64,000 nt of DNA from Manduca sexta (taxonomy: Eukaryota > Arthropoda > Insecta > Lepidoptera > Sphingidae): positions 5,623,556 through 5,687,555 of the forward strand of contig NC_051116.1 in NCBI RefSeq assembly GCF_014839805.1, given 5' to 3'. Below, piece by piece: positions 44,120 to 54,539 of the stretch (position 1 is the stretch's first letter; the number at the start of each line of letters is the position of its first letter). Both the position numbers and the translations under genes were made by a program. Below the pieces are notes generated by a model. That model saw only the letters and a program-made list of their open reading frames with translations. It was not told the DNA's origin and did no database searches.

Positions 44120-44482
44120 TCAGCCCTGTATTATATACTGTGCCACTGACGGGCCTCCTCTACTTCTGAGAGGGATTAGGCCTTAGTCCACCACGCTGGC
44201 CTAGTGCGGATTGGTAGACTTCACACACCCTCGAAATTCCTAAGGAGAACTTCTCAGGTGTGCAGGTTTCCTCACGATGTTTTCCTTCACCGTTAAAGCA
44301 AGCGATAATTCACAAAGAATACACACATCATTTTAGAAAAGACCCTTTCCCGCCCCCACACCCACCACTACAACTCCTGTAATCATTTTAGAAAAGTCAG
44401 AGGTGTGTGCCCATGGGTTTTGAACCTGCGGTCATTCGTCTCGGCCGTCCGTTCCACAACCAACTAGGCTATCGCCGCTATG
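44120..44482 (-). mobile_element. LepB SINE, full length, with a 40-bp insert
   Basis: Complete from the tail ('cagccctgtattatatac') to the tRNA head ('aactaggctatcgccgct'). The body is interrupted at 44,342-44,381 by a C-rich 40-base insert flanked by an exact 15-bp direct repeat atcattttagaaaag (44,327-44,341 and 44,382-44,396). Confidence 0.85.
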
Positions 44483-44484
44483 TA

Positions 44485-45398
44485 TATATATGGCTACGGC
44501 TCCTAAGTAAACTATCGTATTTGGAAAAGTGTACATTCAAATTGACATTCACGTTTCTTTATCTAGGTACTGTACAGCTAAACCCATTTCATTCTAAAGT
44601 TAATAAACGAAAAACACTTCATGAACAATCATTTATAAACTTTTTTTTAATGGGTTTTGGTAGTAAACAGTAACTACATAACGAAACGTTAAAAAAGTGA
44701 ATATCGCTAATTTCAGTTACAGTAGTTTACTTAGGAGCCATCGATAAGGTGTCCACTGAAAACGAACTCTGTGTTGTGGCTCGATTCGCAACACAGCATT
44801 GTGCTGCGCTGGCCTCCTAATTGTCACATCGCAGTATACCGTTCGCACGTATCCCATGGTGTTGACTGAAGGGGAGATAAAAAAAATATATTCACATCGC
44901 AGGCGTGTAGTGCTGTACTTGTATTATTTATTGCAAGCACCACATGCAATAACCTCTATTTTCTATATGCCTGAATCCTGCAATTCTTGATACCGGTTTC
45001 ACTTCCTAGCTAAATATTTGTCAAGTTTGTTGTTAAACCTGTTTATTTTTTCTGCTGCGACCATATCCTGTGCAGTCCTGGATTTGTAAATAGGCCGTAT
45101 AAGCCGCGGTCTATGGGCGGCAGGTTTCAGAGGACGCTCACACGATTTAATTAATTATTCGTTTAATTAAATCGAGTGAGTGAGTTATTTAACTTTAGTA
45201 CCTTCCATATTACAAACAAATGAAAACTTGTTAAGTATTTTAGAAACCTACGTACATACATACATGCATAAATACATAAACCTACCTAGATGGGGCGGCG
45301 GAAATAAAGTGGCCTACACTCATAAAAAAATTAAATTCGGCACTGATCCTGTGGGAGGTTGTTCCATCTTACCGCTCTGTTCAATAAGTTAAATTTGC
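44485..45398. other. Unassigned sequence
   Basis: Open stretches at 44,799-44,990 and 45,180-45,392 show no motif. An inverted pair 'acgatttaattaattattcg' / 'taattaaatcgagtg' lies near 45,145. No gene is supported. Confidence 0.35.
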
Positions 45399-45399
45399 T

Positions 45400-45645
45400 T
45401 ATGGTAGGGTGTAAGAGTATTTTATATCCGTTCGGTTAGCAATCACCTTACACAAGATGTTAAAATAGTGGCCCACGTAAGTGTGTCGCGTTCCGGCATC
45501 AGCCTGTGTAGGTATATCGGGTTCCAACAGGCCGACATAATTGTGTCGACTGTCAAGGGGTAATCTCTCGTCATTCGACATTCTGTTGGACCCAATTCCA
45601 CTTACCATGAAGTGGGGTCACTTTCTCATGCACGTATATAAAAAA
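45400..45645 (+). mobile_element. LepE repeat
   Basis: 'ggtagggtgtaagagtattt', 'ccaacaggccgacataattg', 'ccacttaccatgaagtgggg', A-rich tail. Confidence 0.8.
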
Positions 45646-45649
45646 TAAG

Positions 45650-45985
45650 AGGTTACAAATAAACTTCACTTTAATAAAGCATCAATACAACGCAACTTCC
45701 TAAATACAATAAAATGCCGTACCGCTCCCAAATTAAAGTTAAATTAATGAGTTTTTGTGGTAACGAAATTGGTTGTAATTTACCGTCATACGCCCCGCGT
45801 CCGTCCAAAAGTTTATTAATAAAATGTCGCTACGCGTCATTTTAACTCGAGTTTAATTTTAGTTTGGCCGAATTACGACGCTTCACTTTACTTTTAATGG
45901 TAAAACAATATTGAATTGGATAAAGTTAAAGTAATGAGGTATTTACGGTGGGACTGGACAGTCTATTGCAAAATAGTACTTATTA
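45650..45985. other. AT-rich spacer
   Basis: Nothing recognised. Confidence 0.4.
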
Positions 45986-45990
45986 TATTA

Positions 45991-46135
45991 GTAACACAAT
46001 GTCAAAATGAGCCTCTGTATTAGAATATAGAGGGTCATTTTGACATTGTGTTACTAAATTAAACCACATACTTATCATCTTGATAATTACATGTTACAAT
46101 AAGTTATTCAAATGTAGATGCAAAATTTACAAGTG
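45991..46135. mobile_element. Two LepG ends, outer tips facing each other
   Basis: One LepG end (gtaacacaatgtcaaaatga, 45,991-46,010) and the opposite end (ggtcattttgacattgtgtt, from 46,033) are arranged tip to tip with about 20 bases between. The second continues into LepG inner sequence ('gttacaataagttattcaa'). Confidence 0.65.
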
Positions 46136-46139
46136 TAAT

Positions 46140-46958
46140 TTTTTAGTGTAAAATGGTAAGTAAAATTAACAAGGGTTCGTTTAAAAAATCAAACTCAATT
46201 TTTATTAAAATTTCAAGTAGATATTCAATGCATTGCACTATTCAATAAACCAAGCTTAAGCTGTCACTTAAGAGCTCAATCTCAGCTGAGCCGGCACTGC
46301 ATAATCAGCCAGCTATCAAAATCACATATTTTGACTTAAAACTTTATTTTAGGTGATCATAACGTGGGTTTATTTGGCGACTATCTCAAGATGCCGTCTT
46401 TCCTTCGACAGCGCCTCAGCTATCGCACTTGAGAGCGGAACTGAGTTTCATTTATTAATACCTAGTCAGTTCACATTCTAAGTTATGTCGTATGTAAATG
46501 TGGACTCGTTATGCAGTACACGTATTGATTTTAATGCAGATTATCGCTGCGGAAACTTGTGGATGCCTCTGGGGGTGATGCGTGATAAATAGTCGATTGC
46601 GGACGTCGCACCTAGTTACGTCATATCTGCGGCTAACACTTAAGGCTCCCGAATGGCCTTGAACGTTCATTCCATGCATTTACGGCGCACGACTGAATGT
46701 AGATTTACTAATAATTGTTTTGAAGTATCAATTTTAGTTTTTTTTGATAATTATAAGGTATCGAAATTTTTCTTATTGAATTGTCTATTTAGTAGTTGGT
46801 TGGAAATTGCGATGATGTTTTTATTCGGAGATATACGTAATCCATAATTTTAGTTGCAAATATGAAATTGATGAAAGAATGCCCACATTATAAAAAAATA
46901 ACGAACTGAAGATAACATACTGTAAAAATACGATGTTTAATTTTCTTTTCTTCCTCTT
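46140..46958. other. Unassigned, repeat-poor sequence
   Basis: No repeat family. A 64-codon open stretch at 46,653-46,847 is unrecognised. Probably intronic, as it directly precedes a well-formed exon. Confidence 0.4.
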
Positions 46959-46960
46959 AG

Positions 46961-47025
46961 CACTCGCCCTTGAGGATGACCTACTTAATAGGTTGAAACT
47001 GGTCGGCGATTCCGACTACATAGAC
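46961..47025 (+). CDS. Candidate internal host exon (65 bp)
   Basis: A strong acceptor (pyrimidine run ending ttcttcctcttag at 46,960) and a consensus donor (GAC|GTGAGTAAA at 47,026) enclose 65 bases. Read after two leading bases, it encodes LALEDDLLNRLKLVGDSDY followed by Ile-Asp, hydrophilic and well balanced, unlike the AT-driven strings nearby. It ends in phase 0. I do not recognise the protein. No repeat overlaps it and base composition is above the local average. This is the best internal-exon candidate in the window, but it rests on splice signals and coding quality alone. Confidence 0.5.
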
Positions 47026-47484
47026 GTGAGTAAAACCGTGTTGCTTTCGACTAACTTATAAAATACGGTTAACGAGCCGCTTTGGTGGAGGTACGGGCTT
47101 AAATAAACGTTTTTGTACGACCGCGACAAACTACCCTGCACCGAAAAGTAAATTCAGATGGAGTTTCAAAATTATTGTTAAACAGATGCCCTAGTGGCTG
47201 CTAATAAAAAAAATAGGATCAAACGCTTTTCGCCCTTTTGGCAAAGACCATTTGAGATCGTGTTAACAGATTTCAGTAATTTAATTTTAGTTTTCTAATA
47301 CCTTATAGAAGGTTCATAAGGAAACAAAAAAAATAAAAAAAAATATTGGAAAGTTTCAGGAAACTTATCGACTATTTTATTTAACTTCACGCGAATGATA
47401 GTTCGCGTGTTTGATGAATGAGATTTTTGAAATATCACTAAAGTTCCCAAAACGGTTTTGATAAGAAGCAAAATGAAAATCCGC

Positions 47485-47690
47485 AGTTTGTCTCAGGTCC
47501 TAGTGTCGAATCCCGGGTTAGGCAAAGTAATATTTGGGTTTTTCGGCGCAGTATCAGCCCGGAGTAAGGACTTTATGCGCGATATGGCGATAGGCTCGCC
47601 CCATCATATCATAGGACGGAACACACTTGGCGAAAAGTGGGTGCCCTGGTTGCGCCTCTGCATACCGCTTCGGGGATAAATGCGTGTTTT
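47485..47690 (+). mobile_element. LepC SINE, head truncated
   Basis: 'ctcaggtcctagtgtcgaat' then 'gcagtatcagcccggagtaa', 'tatggcgataggctcgcc', 'cacttggcgaaaagtgggtg' to 'ggggataaatgcgtg'. Confidence 0.85.
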
Positions 47691-48079
47691 AAGTATGTCG
47701 TACAAGTAAACGAAATTTAGAATTTCGCCTGTGACTTTTTCAGTTTTTATTTCAATTTCCACTAGTCACGAAAAAAGCCAAATTTGTTTTTAAATCCGAT
47801 TCATGTGCTATGGTCGTAAACTCGTCGGTACACGCTTTACGACTATTCGCGACGTCGTGACGTTCCTTTCGTGAGTTATTGTTTTTTATTTTTCGGTCTG
47901 AAGTCAATTTGCCTGAAATTTAGACCTTGAGCAAAGAGTTGTAAGATTATATAGAGTGGTAATTGGATAAATTTTCTTACAAAAATAGGGGACCGGCCTA
48001 TGCTTGATTTTGTCCATTATTCTATATATAATGGTTAATAATACGAAAAAGAAGCACTGCTGCGAAAACTGCATAAAAA

Positions 48080-48345
48080 TTGGTTAAAAAATGAGCGAGT
48101 AATTCATATTTAAAATATTGTAATGTGCAGAAGTGGGCGCGATGTGGGGATATCGCTTCATCTCTTTCTTTCGCTCGCGTCGTAATTCCCGATGACGTCA
48201 CATGTGGATATTTCGTCTCATTTCTGTTTCTTGTTAATTACCCCTTCCACCGAAATTTAAAGACTTATAACTTGTTGATTTTTTACCGGATTTTAAAAAT
48301 TCCTTCTGTGTTATAATTTATATTATGTAAATATTTGATAAAAGT
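48080..48345 (+). repeat. LepO repeat with internal CRE
   Basis: Second copy of the 27,830 repeat; contains 'cccgatgacgtcacatgtgg' and 'cccttccaccgaaatttaaa'. Confidence 0.6.
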
Positions 48346-48465
48346 AAAGAACAAAAATGAGTCCGGTATCCTATTTTGCGCTTATGTGATGGTTTTTCAA
48401 TCTACCGTGAAATAGCAATCATCAATGTAAAATGCTTTATATTTTTTCATATCACCCGGTTTTCC

Positions 48466-48662
48466 ATAAATCGCAGTTGTCAATTTATAATTTTCTCCTA
48501 AGGTTTCGCAGACTTTGCAGCCTTCATGGTCAGGGGACGAATGAAGATGTTGGTCATCCGAAAAATCAAATTTATAATATCTTTTAAAACGTTTAGCTCT
48601 GGGTGGTCCGATTTATGCAGAATGCTCTTACATTGTCTTGAAGTCTGGTAGCCGGTCTTTTA
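48466..48662 (+). repeat. LepF repeat
   Basis: 'cctaaggtttcgcagacttt', 'gcagccttcatggtcagggg', 'gggtggtccgatttatgcag', 'gtcttgaagtctggtagcc'. Confidence 0.75.
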
Positions 48663-48669
48663 GGTTCAG

Positions 48670-49195
48670 ATTATTGATTTATCTTGATGCTTAACGATTT
48701 TAGGTACATAAATCATTCCCAAGTAATTGAGATCGCTTTTAAATAGCAGTACTTGAAATATATTAAGGGATTAATTGAAGTACTGAGAAGTTAGAGATAT
48801 GTGTGGGAATTTTTAATGTGTTCTTGAGACATGATTTTATGCAGGCGTATAAATAGGTGATTTTTCATCCAGTCTGGGTGGGTGGCATAGTCTATTTCTG
48901 TCGCCAAGCTGTACTGATTACTGTGAGCTCTATGAAGGTAGCAGTAGCAACTAAGCAGAATTAAACCAAATACATTTTACAATTTATAGCTAATTTGTTG
49001 CTAATTAGTCACCTCAATAAGGATTTTTTTAGCTCAAGCCAGCTTTTGTTTATTTATTAGCAACAAATAAGCTACAAATTCCTACATCACCTGATCAAAT
49101 AAGTATAAGTTTCGTTAGTGTCCATGCTACCTTAATAATAATGCAAAAATAATTGTTATAGTAATATTAGGTTTTGTCAAAATAATATTAATGAT
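48670..49195. other. Unassigned sequence
   Basis: A LepA scrap at 48,875-48,935 ('ggcatagtctatttctgtcg'). Otherwise nothing recognised. Confidence 0.4.
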
Positions 49196-49199
49196 ATAG

Positions 49200-49560
49200 T
49201 TTAAAAGCACCGATATACATATATGTACTACGTACGAGATTTGGCGTACCGAACTCTGTGTTCCGTTTACTGTGTTCAACTGAATTTAACTGCAATCCAT
49301 TCAAACTGACTTAAGTACGGTCAATATTGACAGTTTGTGGTTGTGTACTGAGTGGCGCTCATGATATAAGAACTCGAGTCTAAGTGTAAACCTGGATTTG
49401 AATAAAAAATATTAGTCAAATAAGTAAAATTATTTGTTGTTCAAGTGAATAAATAAGTTATAACAGTGATATTTTGGGTGCCATTTTGGTTCAGTTTTTG
49501 AACAAATAGTTTATATGGACGTTCGTGTCTATGTTTTAAAGTAAATTAGCATAAACATTA
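49200..49560 (+). repeat. LepH LTR-like repeat, longest copy
   Basis: Runs from 'gatatacatatatgtactac' through 'tgcaatccattcaaactgac', the TATA-like 'catgatataagaactcgag' and 'gaataaaaaatattagtc' to 'ttatatggacgttcgtgtc'. TATA-like box, AATAAA and size suggest a long terminal repeat. A 'tgggtgccattttgg' string after the polyadenylation site could be a primer-binding region, which would put the LTR edge near 49,475. No internal coding region is attached. Confidence 0.5.
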
Positions 49561-49594
49561 ATTAAATATTCTTAACACACGTAAAAAAATATTG

Positions 49595-49830
49595 TGTTAG
49601 CTGGTGGTATATTTAATATCCGCCAAGATACCAACCACCTTACACAAGGTGTTAAAACTCGCCATAGTGGCCCACGTAAGAGTTGCGTTCCGGGACCAGC
49701 CTGTGTAAATCCGGTACCAACAGGCCGGCATAATTGTGTCGACTGTCGAGGGATAATCATCTCATCCGTGGATGTTCTATTGGACTTCACTACACTTACC
49801 AGGTGCAGTGTTCACTTTGCCCGTATTAAA
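49595..49830 (+). mobile_element. LepE repeat
   Basis: 'gttagctggtggtatattta', 'gccatagtggcccacgtaag', 'aacaggccggcataattgtg', 'cacttaccaggtgcagtg'. Confidence 0.8.
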
Positions 49831-50071
49831 AAATCAATACCACATTTTGTCAACAAAAAGGAATTTCATCCAAAAAATAACTGATTAACGTGCTCCACTA
49901 TGGTTTAATTAAGTTAAACGGAATGAAACAGTTCATTTCGTTTTGCGTGAGTTTCAGTCGTTTTGACACCATTTGTGTGGTGCGTGTTAAATTATACAAG
50001 TTTTGTGTACATTTATTTTTGTTATTAGAGAATAATAATAAAATGTGATCGTTTCGTTAGTTTATTTATAG

Positions 50072-50275
50072 GCTACTAGCTTTTGCCCGCGGCATCGCCC
50101 GCGTGAAAAGTTTTTGGATAAAAAGTAGACTATTGTACTAAGGAGTAATGTAGCTTCGTATTAGTGAAAGAATTTTTTAGTTTAGTAGTTTGTTTAGTAG
50201 TTCCAGAGATTAGCCACTACAAACATACCCTCAATTTTTCCTCTTTATATTTTAGTATAGATTAGGTATTTAATG
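50072..50275 (+). repeat. LepL repeat
   Basis: 'tagcttttgcccgcggcatc', 'gcccgcgtgaaaagtttttg', then a variant middle ('ggagtaatgtagcttcgtat'). Confidence 0.7.
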
Positions 50276-50329
50276 TTGTTTGGGTGACAGACGTTTAATG
50301 GAATAAATCTATTAAAATACTTATAGGTA

Positions 50330-50770
50330 CATAACTTTGCCATCTGTGGAGTCTGCTGTGACACGCGACAGCCCCGATATCCAAATGTAGTAGGTTCCTT
50401 TATCGAGCCCGTATTAAAAAAATAACTTATACATCACTTTATAAACGGTGGAGTCTGCTGTGACATGCGGCAGCCCTGATATCAAAATGCAGTGCGTTAC
50501 TGTGCCGAGCGTCTATTAAAAAAATAACTTATACATCACTTCACCATCAGCAGAGTCAGCTATAACACGCGACAGCCCTGATATCCCAATGCAGTAAGTC
50601 ACTGTGCCGAACCGCTATTAAAAAATTAACTCATACATCACTTTACAATCGGTGGAGTCAGCAATGACACGCGAGAGCCCTGATATCCAAAAGCAGTAAG
50701 TTTCCTTGCCGTATTAAATAAACAACACTTTACCATCAGTGGAGTCTGCTGTGACACGCGACAGCCCTTA
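50330..50770. repeat. Tandem array, 102-bp unit, about 4.3 copies
   Basis: Units start (aligned on gtggagtctgctgtgacacg) at 50,346, 50,448, 50,550, 50,652 and 50,739. The first three spacings are exactly 102 bp; the last is 87 through a deletion. Each unit holds 'cgacagccctgatatcc', 'gcagtaagt', a 'ccgtattaaaaaaataac' block and 'acatcacttta'. Units differ by many substitutions, so the array is old. Stops in all frames argue against coding. Confidence 0.9.
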
Positions 50771-50831
50771 CAATACTATATTATTTAACCTCGTGTGATC
50801 GTGGAAGTGTAAACAAGCCAGTCCCAAACAA

Positions 50832-50986
50832 GCTAATCAAATTGCCACGGGCCCCCTGTTGGTACGAAAACTATTTTGGACGCCAAATATTTTTTCTTAT
50901 TAACTTTGCTTGTTGTTTTTACGTTTGCTGTCAATGTTTTTTGGGAGATTATTTGGTGTAGTTATCGCGATATTGGAGAGGTGAAG
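50832..50986 (+). CDS. Possible exon with a membrane segment
   Basis: An open frame after a TAA near 50,831 encodes GPPVGTKTILDAKYFFLLTL and further hydrophobic residues (VVFTFAVNVFWEIIW), then CSYRDIGEVK, ending at a consensus donor AAG|GTAAGTTTC (50,987). The hydrophobic run would be one membrane helix. T-rich DNA gives such strings by chance and the acceptor is unclear, so only the donor is good evidence. Confidence 0.22.
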
Positions 50987-51019
50987 GTAAGTTTCTGGGG
51001 AAGTGATCGATATTCTGGC

Positions 51020-51225
51020 TATCTATCTATACATATTATAGAACTAAGATCCCGTTTCTGCCTGTATGTTATAGATTTTCTCAAAAATTACTGAACGGAT
51101 TTTTTTGGTATGGGGATAGTTTAAGATCCTGGGAAGGTTATAGGCTACTATTCCAAGAAAATATATAGTGGGAATTTTATCCCGGAAAACTCCTTCACGC
51201 GGGCGAAGCCACGAGCAAAATCTAG
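51020..51225 (-). repeat. LepL repeat
   Basis: Minus strand: 'ctcgtggcttcgcccgcgtg', 'cttcccaggatcttaaacta', 'ttcagtaatttttgagaaa'. Confidence 0.78.
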
Positions 51226-51229
51226 TATA

Positions 51230-51400
51230 TTATAAAGCTGAAAACTTTATTCGAAATCGCTTGTCTTAGGAGCTAAACCAATAATGTTTTTTTTTTATAC
51301 TAGTACGAAGCTACGTTACTCCTGAAAGCTTAAAGGCAAATTTTTATTCCCAGAAAATATTTATCCCGGAAAAACTTTCATGCGGACGGAGGCGTAGGCA
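51230..51400 (-). repeat. LepL-related repeat, diverged
   Basis: Minus strand: 'gcctacgcctccgtccgcat', 'tttttccgggataaatattt', 'gagtaacgtagcttcgtac'. Same variant middle as the copy at 50,072. Confidence 0.6.
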
Positions 51401-51789
51401 AAATATGAAAAATGGCAAAGTATAATTAAGGTTAATTCCTGTACAAAGTTCACATTGATTTTGTGAAAAGGTTTTAAAAAAGAATCATTTGAAAATCGAC
51501 TAAATATTTATTTACATTTCTTGCCTAATATGCACCGTATTTCCCGTTCATACGCTTTTAATTTATGCGTCAAATGGTAAAAAATAAAGTTCAAATTTGT
51601 ACAAAAGTCTCTATGCATTTTTTATATGCCATACTCTTGGGGCCGCTGGCAAACGCTTGCCAAAAGCGCACTGCGGCCACCCACGTGTTTAAAGGTCAGC
51701 GCACATTTAAGGTGCGTATCCCAAGCAACCGATTATAAAATCGCCTTTGTTGATTTTAAAACACCTTAACGGTGTTATTATATATCTTT

Positions 51790-51900
51790 CTCGGTACGGC
51801 AGCGCTCTGAGGTCCTGGGTTCGAATCCCGGGCAAAGTGATATTTGAGGTTTTCTGCTCAGTATCAGGCCGGAGTCTGGAATTTGTGAATTTTTAGTTAG
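51790..51900 (+). mobile_element. LepC SINE, 5' part
   Basis: 'ggtacggcagcgctctgagg', B box ggttcgaatcc at 51,820, 'gctcagtatcaggccggag', then lost. Confidence 0.75.
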
Positions 51901-51904
51901 TAAG

Positions 51905-52750
51905 GGATCAAAATCAACCTCTGATCCCTTGCCAAATAAAAATTCACTGCGGTTTTGGACCCACAAAGTCTGTTTGCGGTTTTGGAGTACTTATTATCAG
52001 GTCCTATTTACTTTGCAGAATGTTAGTAGATTATTGATATTTAATGCAAATGTTTCGATGTACTATGTACAGACTATAGTGATTCAGGGACTTTTGTAGT
52101 GGTAAAGCCTTTCAACGTGTTAGTTTTCTATAGTTTTAGTTTACCCCGTCACTTCAATGCGAGCGATACTAAGCAACACATAGTAAGTAATAAAATAAAA
52201 AATGTCGCATGCGTTTACGACTAATAATCGCTGCGTTCATTCGGGAAAGCATCTTAACTATACTGCAACGCAACGTATTCCAAAAACTTTGATTGCCAGT
52301 TGGAAAGTGAATAACTTAGACTTTAAAGCGAATAAGCGAAAGCATATTAGTGTAATAATTGACTTGTTAGAGTATCTATAAATTGCGATAGTAAATCGAC
52401 TTTGTATACAAGCGTCACTAATGATGTGTTTTGTTGTAATCTCATTGTGTAAATTTCTAATTGGATATTGAACGGACTGTCAAGTCGAAGGTCCAAAGAC
52501 ACCTTTGGGATCGCTGGATGTAGGTTTTTCTGCGAGCACCGTAGAGGCTGCTAATAGTAAAAAATCGGTCTTCTTGTAACGGCCTTTTATTTTAACGTTT
52601 GTTTGTACAGAGTCGCGCACTCTACTGCGTGTGTTTGGTGTGCGTAAGTTCCCTTGTCGTAGACAATACTCCGTTTTAGTTTTTGTCCATAGACATACCG
52701 AGTGGCGTTCGGATACGCTACACACCTCTTACTTACGAAATTAGGTTGTT
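51905..52750. other. Unassigned sequence with a possible microexon
   Basis: Around 52,611-52,643 a strong pyrimidine tract plus tgtttgtacag and a donor GTGC|GTAAGTTCC frame 33 bases open in all three phases. The minus strand is also open for 81 codons over 52,480-52,725. Neither product is recognised. Confidence 0.3.
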
Positions 52751-52751
52751 A

Positions 52752-53195
52752 ATCAACTATTCTGCTTTAACGGTGAAGAAAACATCGTGAAGAAACCTAC
52801 GTATCTGACAATTCTCCACAAGAATTTTGATGGTATGTGAAGTCCACAAAGCGTCAATAGGTCGGCGTGATGAACTAAAGACTAACCCCCTTATTCATAG
52901 ACGTTTTTTATCTAAGGATGAAGCATTTCTGTGATAACAAGTCTGTTTTCAGTGCTGACGGTATGGCAGCCTTCTCAGTGCGTAGACATAGGGCTGCTGT
53001 GATTGGCTAATATTGAGATACAACTTGAATCTAGTTGGCTGTCAGATAAACAAAGCTGAGAAACAGACTTGTTATCACAACAATGCTCCGTGCTTAGATA
53101 AAAAAACGTCTATGAATAAGCGGGTAAACCTTCTCAGTAGTAGAGAAGACACGTGCTCAGCAGTGAGACAGTATAAAATACAGGGTTGGTATTAC
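52752..53195 (+). mobile_element. LepB SINE interrupted by a LepI MITE
   Basis: SINE body 52,752-52,885 ('aaacatcgtgaagaaacc' to 'gaactaaagactaa') resumes at 53,125 ('taaaccttctcagtagtag' to 'aatacagggttgg'). Uninterrupted LepB copies (for example 14,160-14,200) show what the site looked like before insertion. Confidence 0.85.
52886..53124. mobile_element. Fold-back MITE LepI, complete, nested
   Basis: 239 bp, very similar to the 20,361 copy, with inverted ends cccccttattcatagacg / cgtctatgaataagcggg. It is flanked by TAA on both sides (52,883-52,885 and 53,125-53,127). Because the host LepB normally has a single TAA at this point, the duplication is demonstrated rather than guessed. Confidence 0.92.
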
Positions 53196-53445
53196 CATTG
53201 TGGCAGCTGTATGTGAAATAAAAATCCCAAATTGGGTGTCTAGACTGGACAATGAGAATAATTATGAGTATTTTAATAAAAACCCTTTGAATAGGCAGGA
53301 TTCCTTTCACAAAAATTATAATATTTAATGAAACTTGGTACGGAATAAGCTTTATCCTAAGAAATGACATACTACGCACATGATATGGTATTTAAATATT
53401 TCGCTGTCATTATTATAACGTTCCATATATTTTGATAATTCGACT

Positions 53446-53815
53446 GAGTTGTCGGCGTAGTTGTAATGCGTACACGGTAGGAGTACAACTACCATTGAGA
53501 TCATGATTTCGAATCCCGGATCGGCCGAAAATTTACTGGGGTTTTCCATCTAATAAATTACTTAGTCGCAACTCGGAGTTAGAAAGTTGGCGGTGTGATA
53601 CTCCTTCGGAAAGCACGTAAAGCCGTTTTGTCCTGCGCCTGATCTCTCCGGTCATGTCGGATTGACGTCTCACCAGACTATGAGAATGAAGGAACAGAGA
53701 GTGCATCTGTATATTGCGCACACACTTGTGCGCTATAATATCTCCTGCGTAGTTGACTGATCTCCGTTGAGACTGGTGGCCTTGGTCGAAATTCGGCTAG
53801 GAAGGAATCAATGAA
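53446..53815 (+). mobile_element. tRNA-derived SINE, family LepD, longest copy
   Basis: Head 'gtcggcgtagttgtaatgcg', B-box variant 'atttcgaatcccgg', body 'aaagcacgtaaagccg', 'acacacttgtgcgctataat', 'ctccgttgagactggtggcc'. Compare 1,128-1,390. Confidence 0.8.
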
Positions 53816-53819
53816 TCAT

Positions 53820-54335
53820 ATTTGATGTGAAAAATTACTTTTTCAGCAAATATTTCCACTAATAACAATCCAATAAAAGCGGAATCATAAATAATTGCTT
53901 TCTCTAATGTTTACAAACATGAATTTCTTCTTAATTTTGGATCATCTGAAATTAACATAAGACCTTTTAATAGTGGGCTTACTATTTGTCAAAAGCCGAA
54001 TTCCTAGCAGTTAGTCGTGAGAGACTCCTAGTATAGGATAAGTTTTGTACAAGTTCTATTTACGTCTAACTCACGACGTTTGGAACTTGCCGAGTTCCAA
54101 TATGCAATCAATGTAAAGTTTCACTTCCTTGATGACTTCTAAGACGTGGAGACTTGCTATTGTGTCCGTAATTCTTGGAGCGTACGGGAATTTTGGCTTT
54201 GGTAGAAGCTTATAGCCGTACCTGGAGAATCAAAGACTTCGTATTGGAAGATATGGAACTGACTACTTAACTTTAATTTTAAGATAAAAAAAGCGAAAGA
54301 AGCGCCGCCAAAATAGGATTTTTATTTTTCAGGTC
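53820..54335. other. Unassigned sequence
   Basis: Nothing recognised. Confidence 0.4.
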
Positions 54336-54339
54336 AGGT

Positions 54340-54535
54340 TAAATTATAATACCATACACAATCACGCCGTTTTCCCCAATGGGGTAGACAGAGGCGCAAC
54401 TAATGCACCCACTTTTCGCCATGTGTATTGCGATCCCATGAGGTGATTGGCGGTGTGGCGTCATATGGAGCTTAAATTCCAGACTCCAGGCTGAATATTA
54501 CCGACTGGGGATTCGAAACCCAAACCTCATCAATA
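54340..54535 (-). mobile_element. LepC SINE
   Basis: Minus strand from a B-box-like 'gggtttcgaatccccag' to the tail 'aaacggcgtgattgtg', diverged. Confidence 0.7.
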
Positions 54536-54539
54536 CTAG

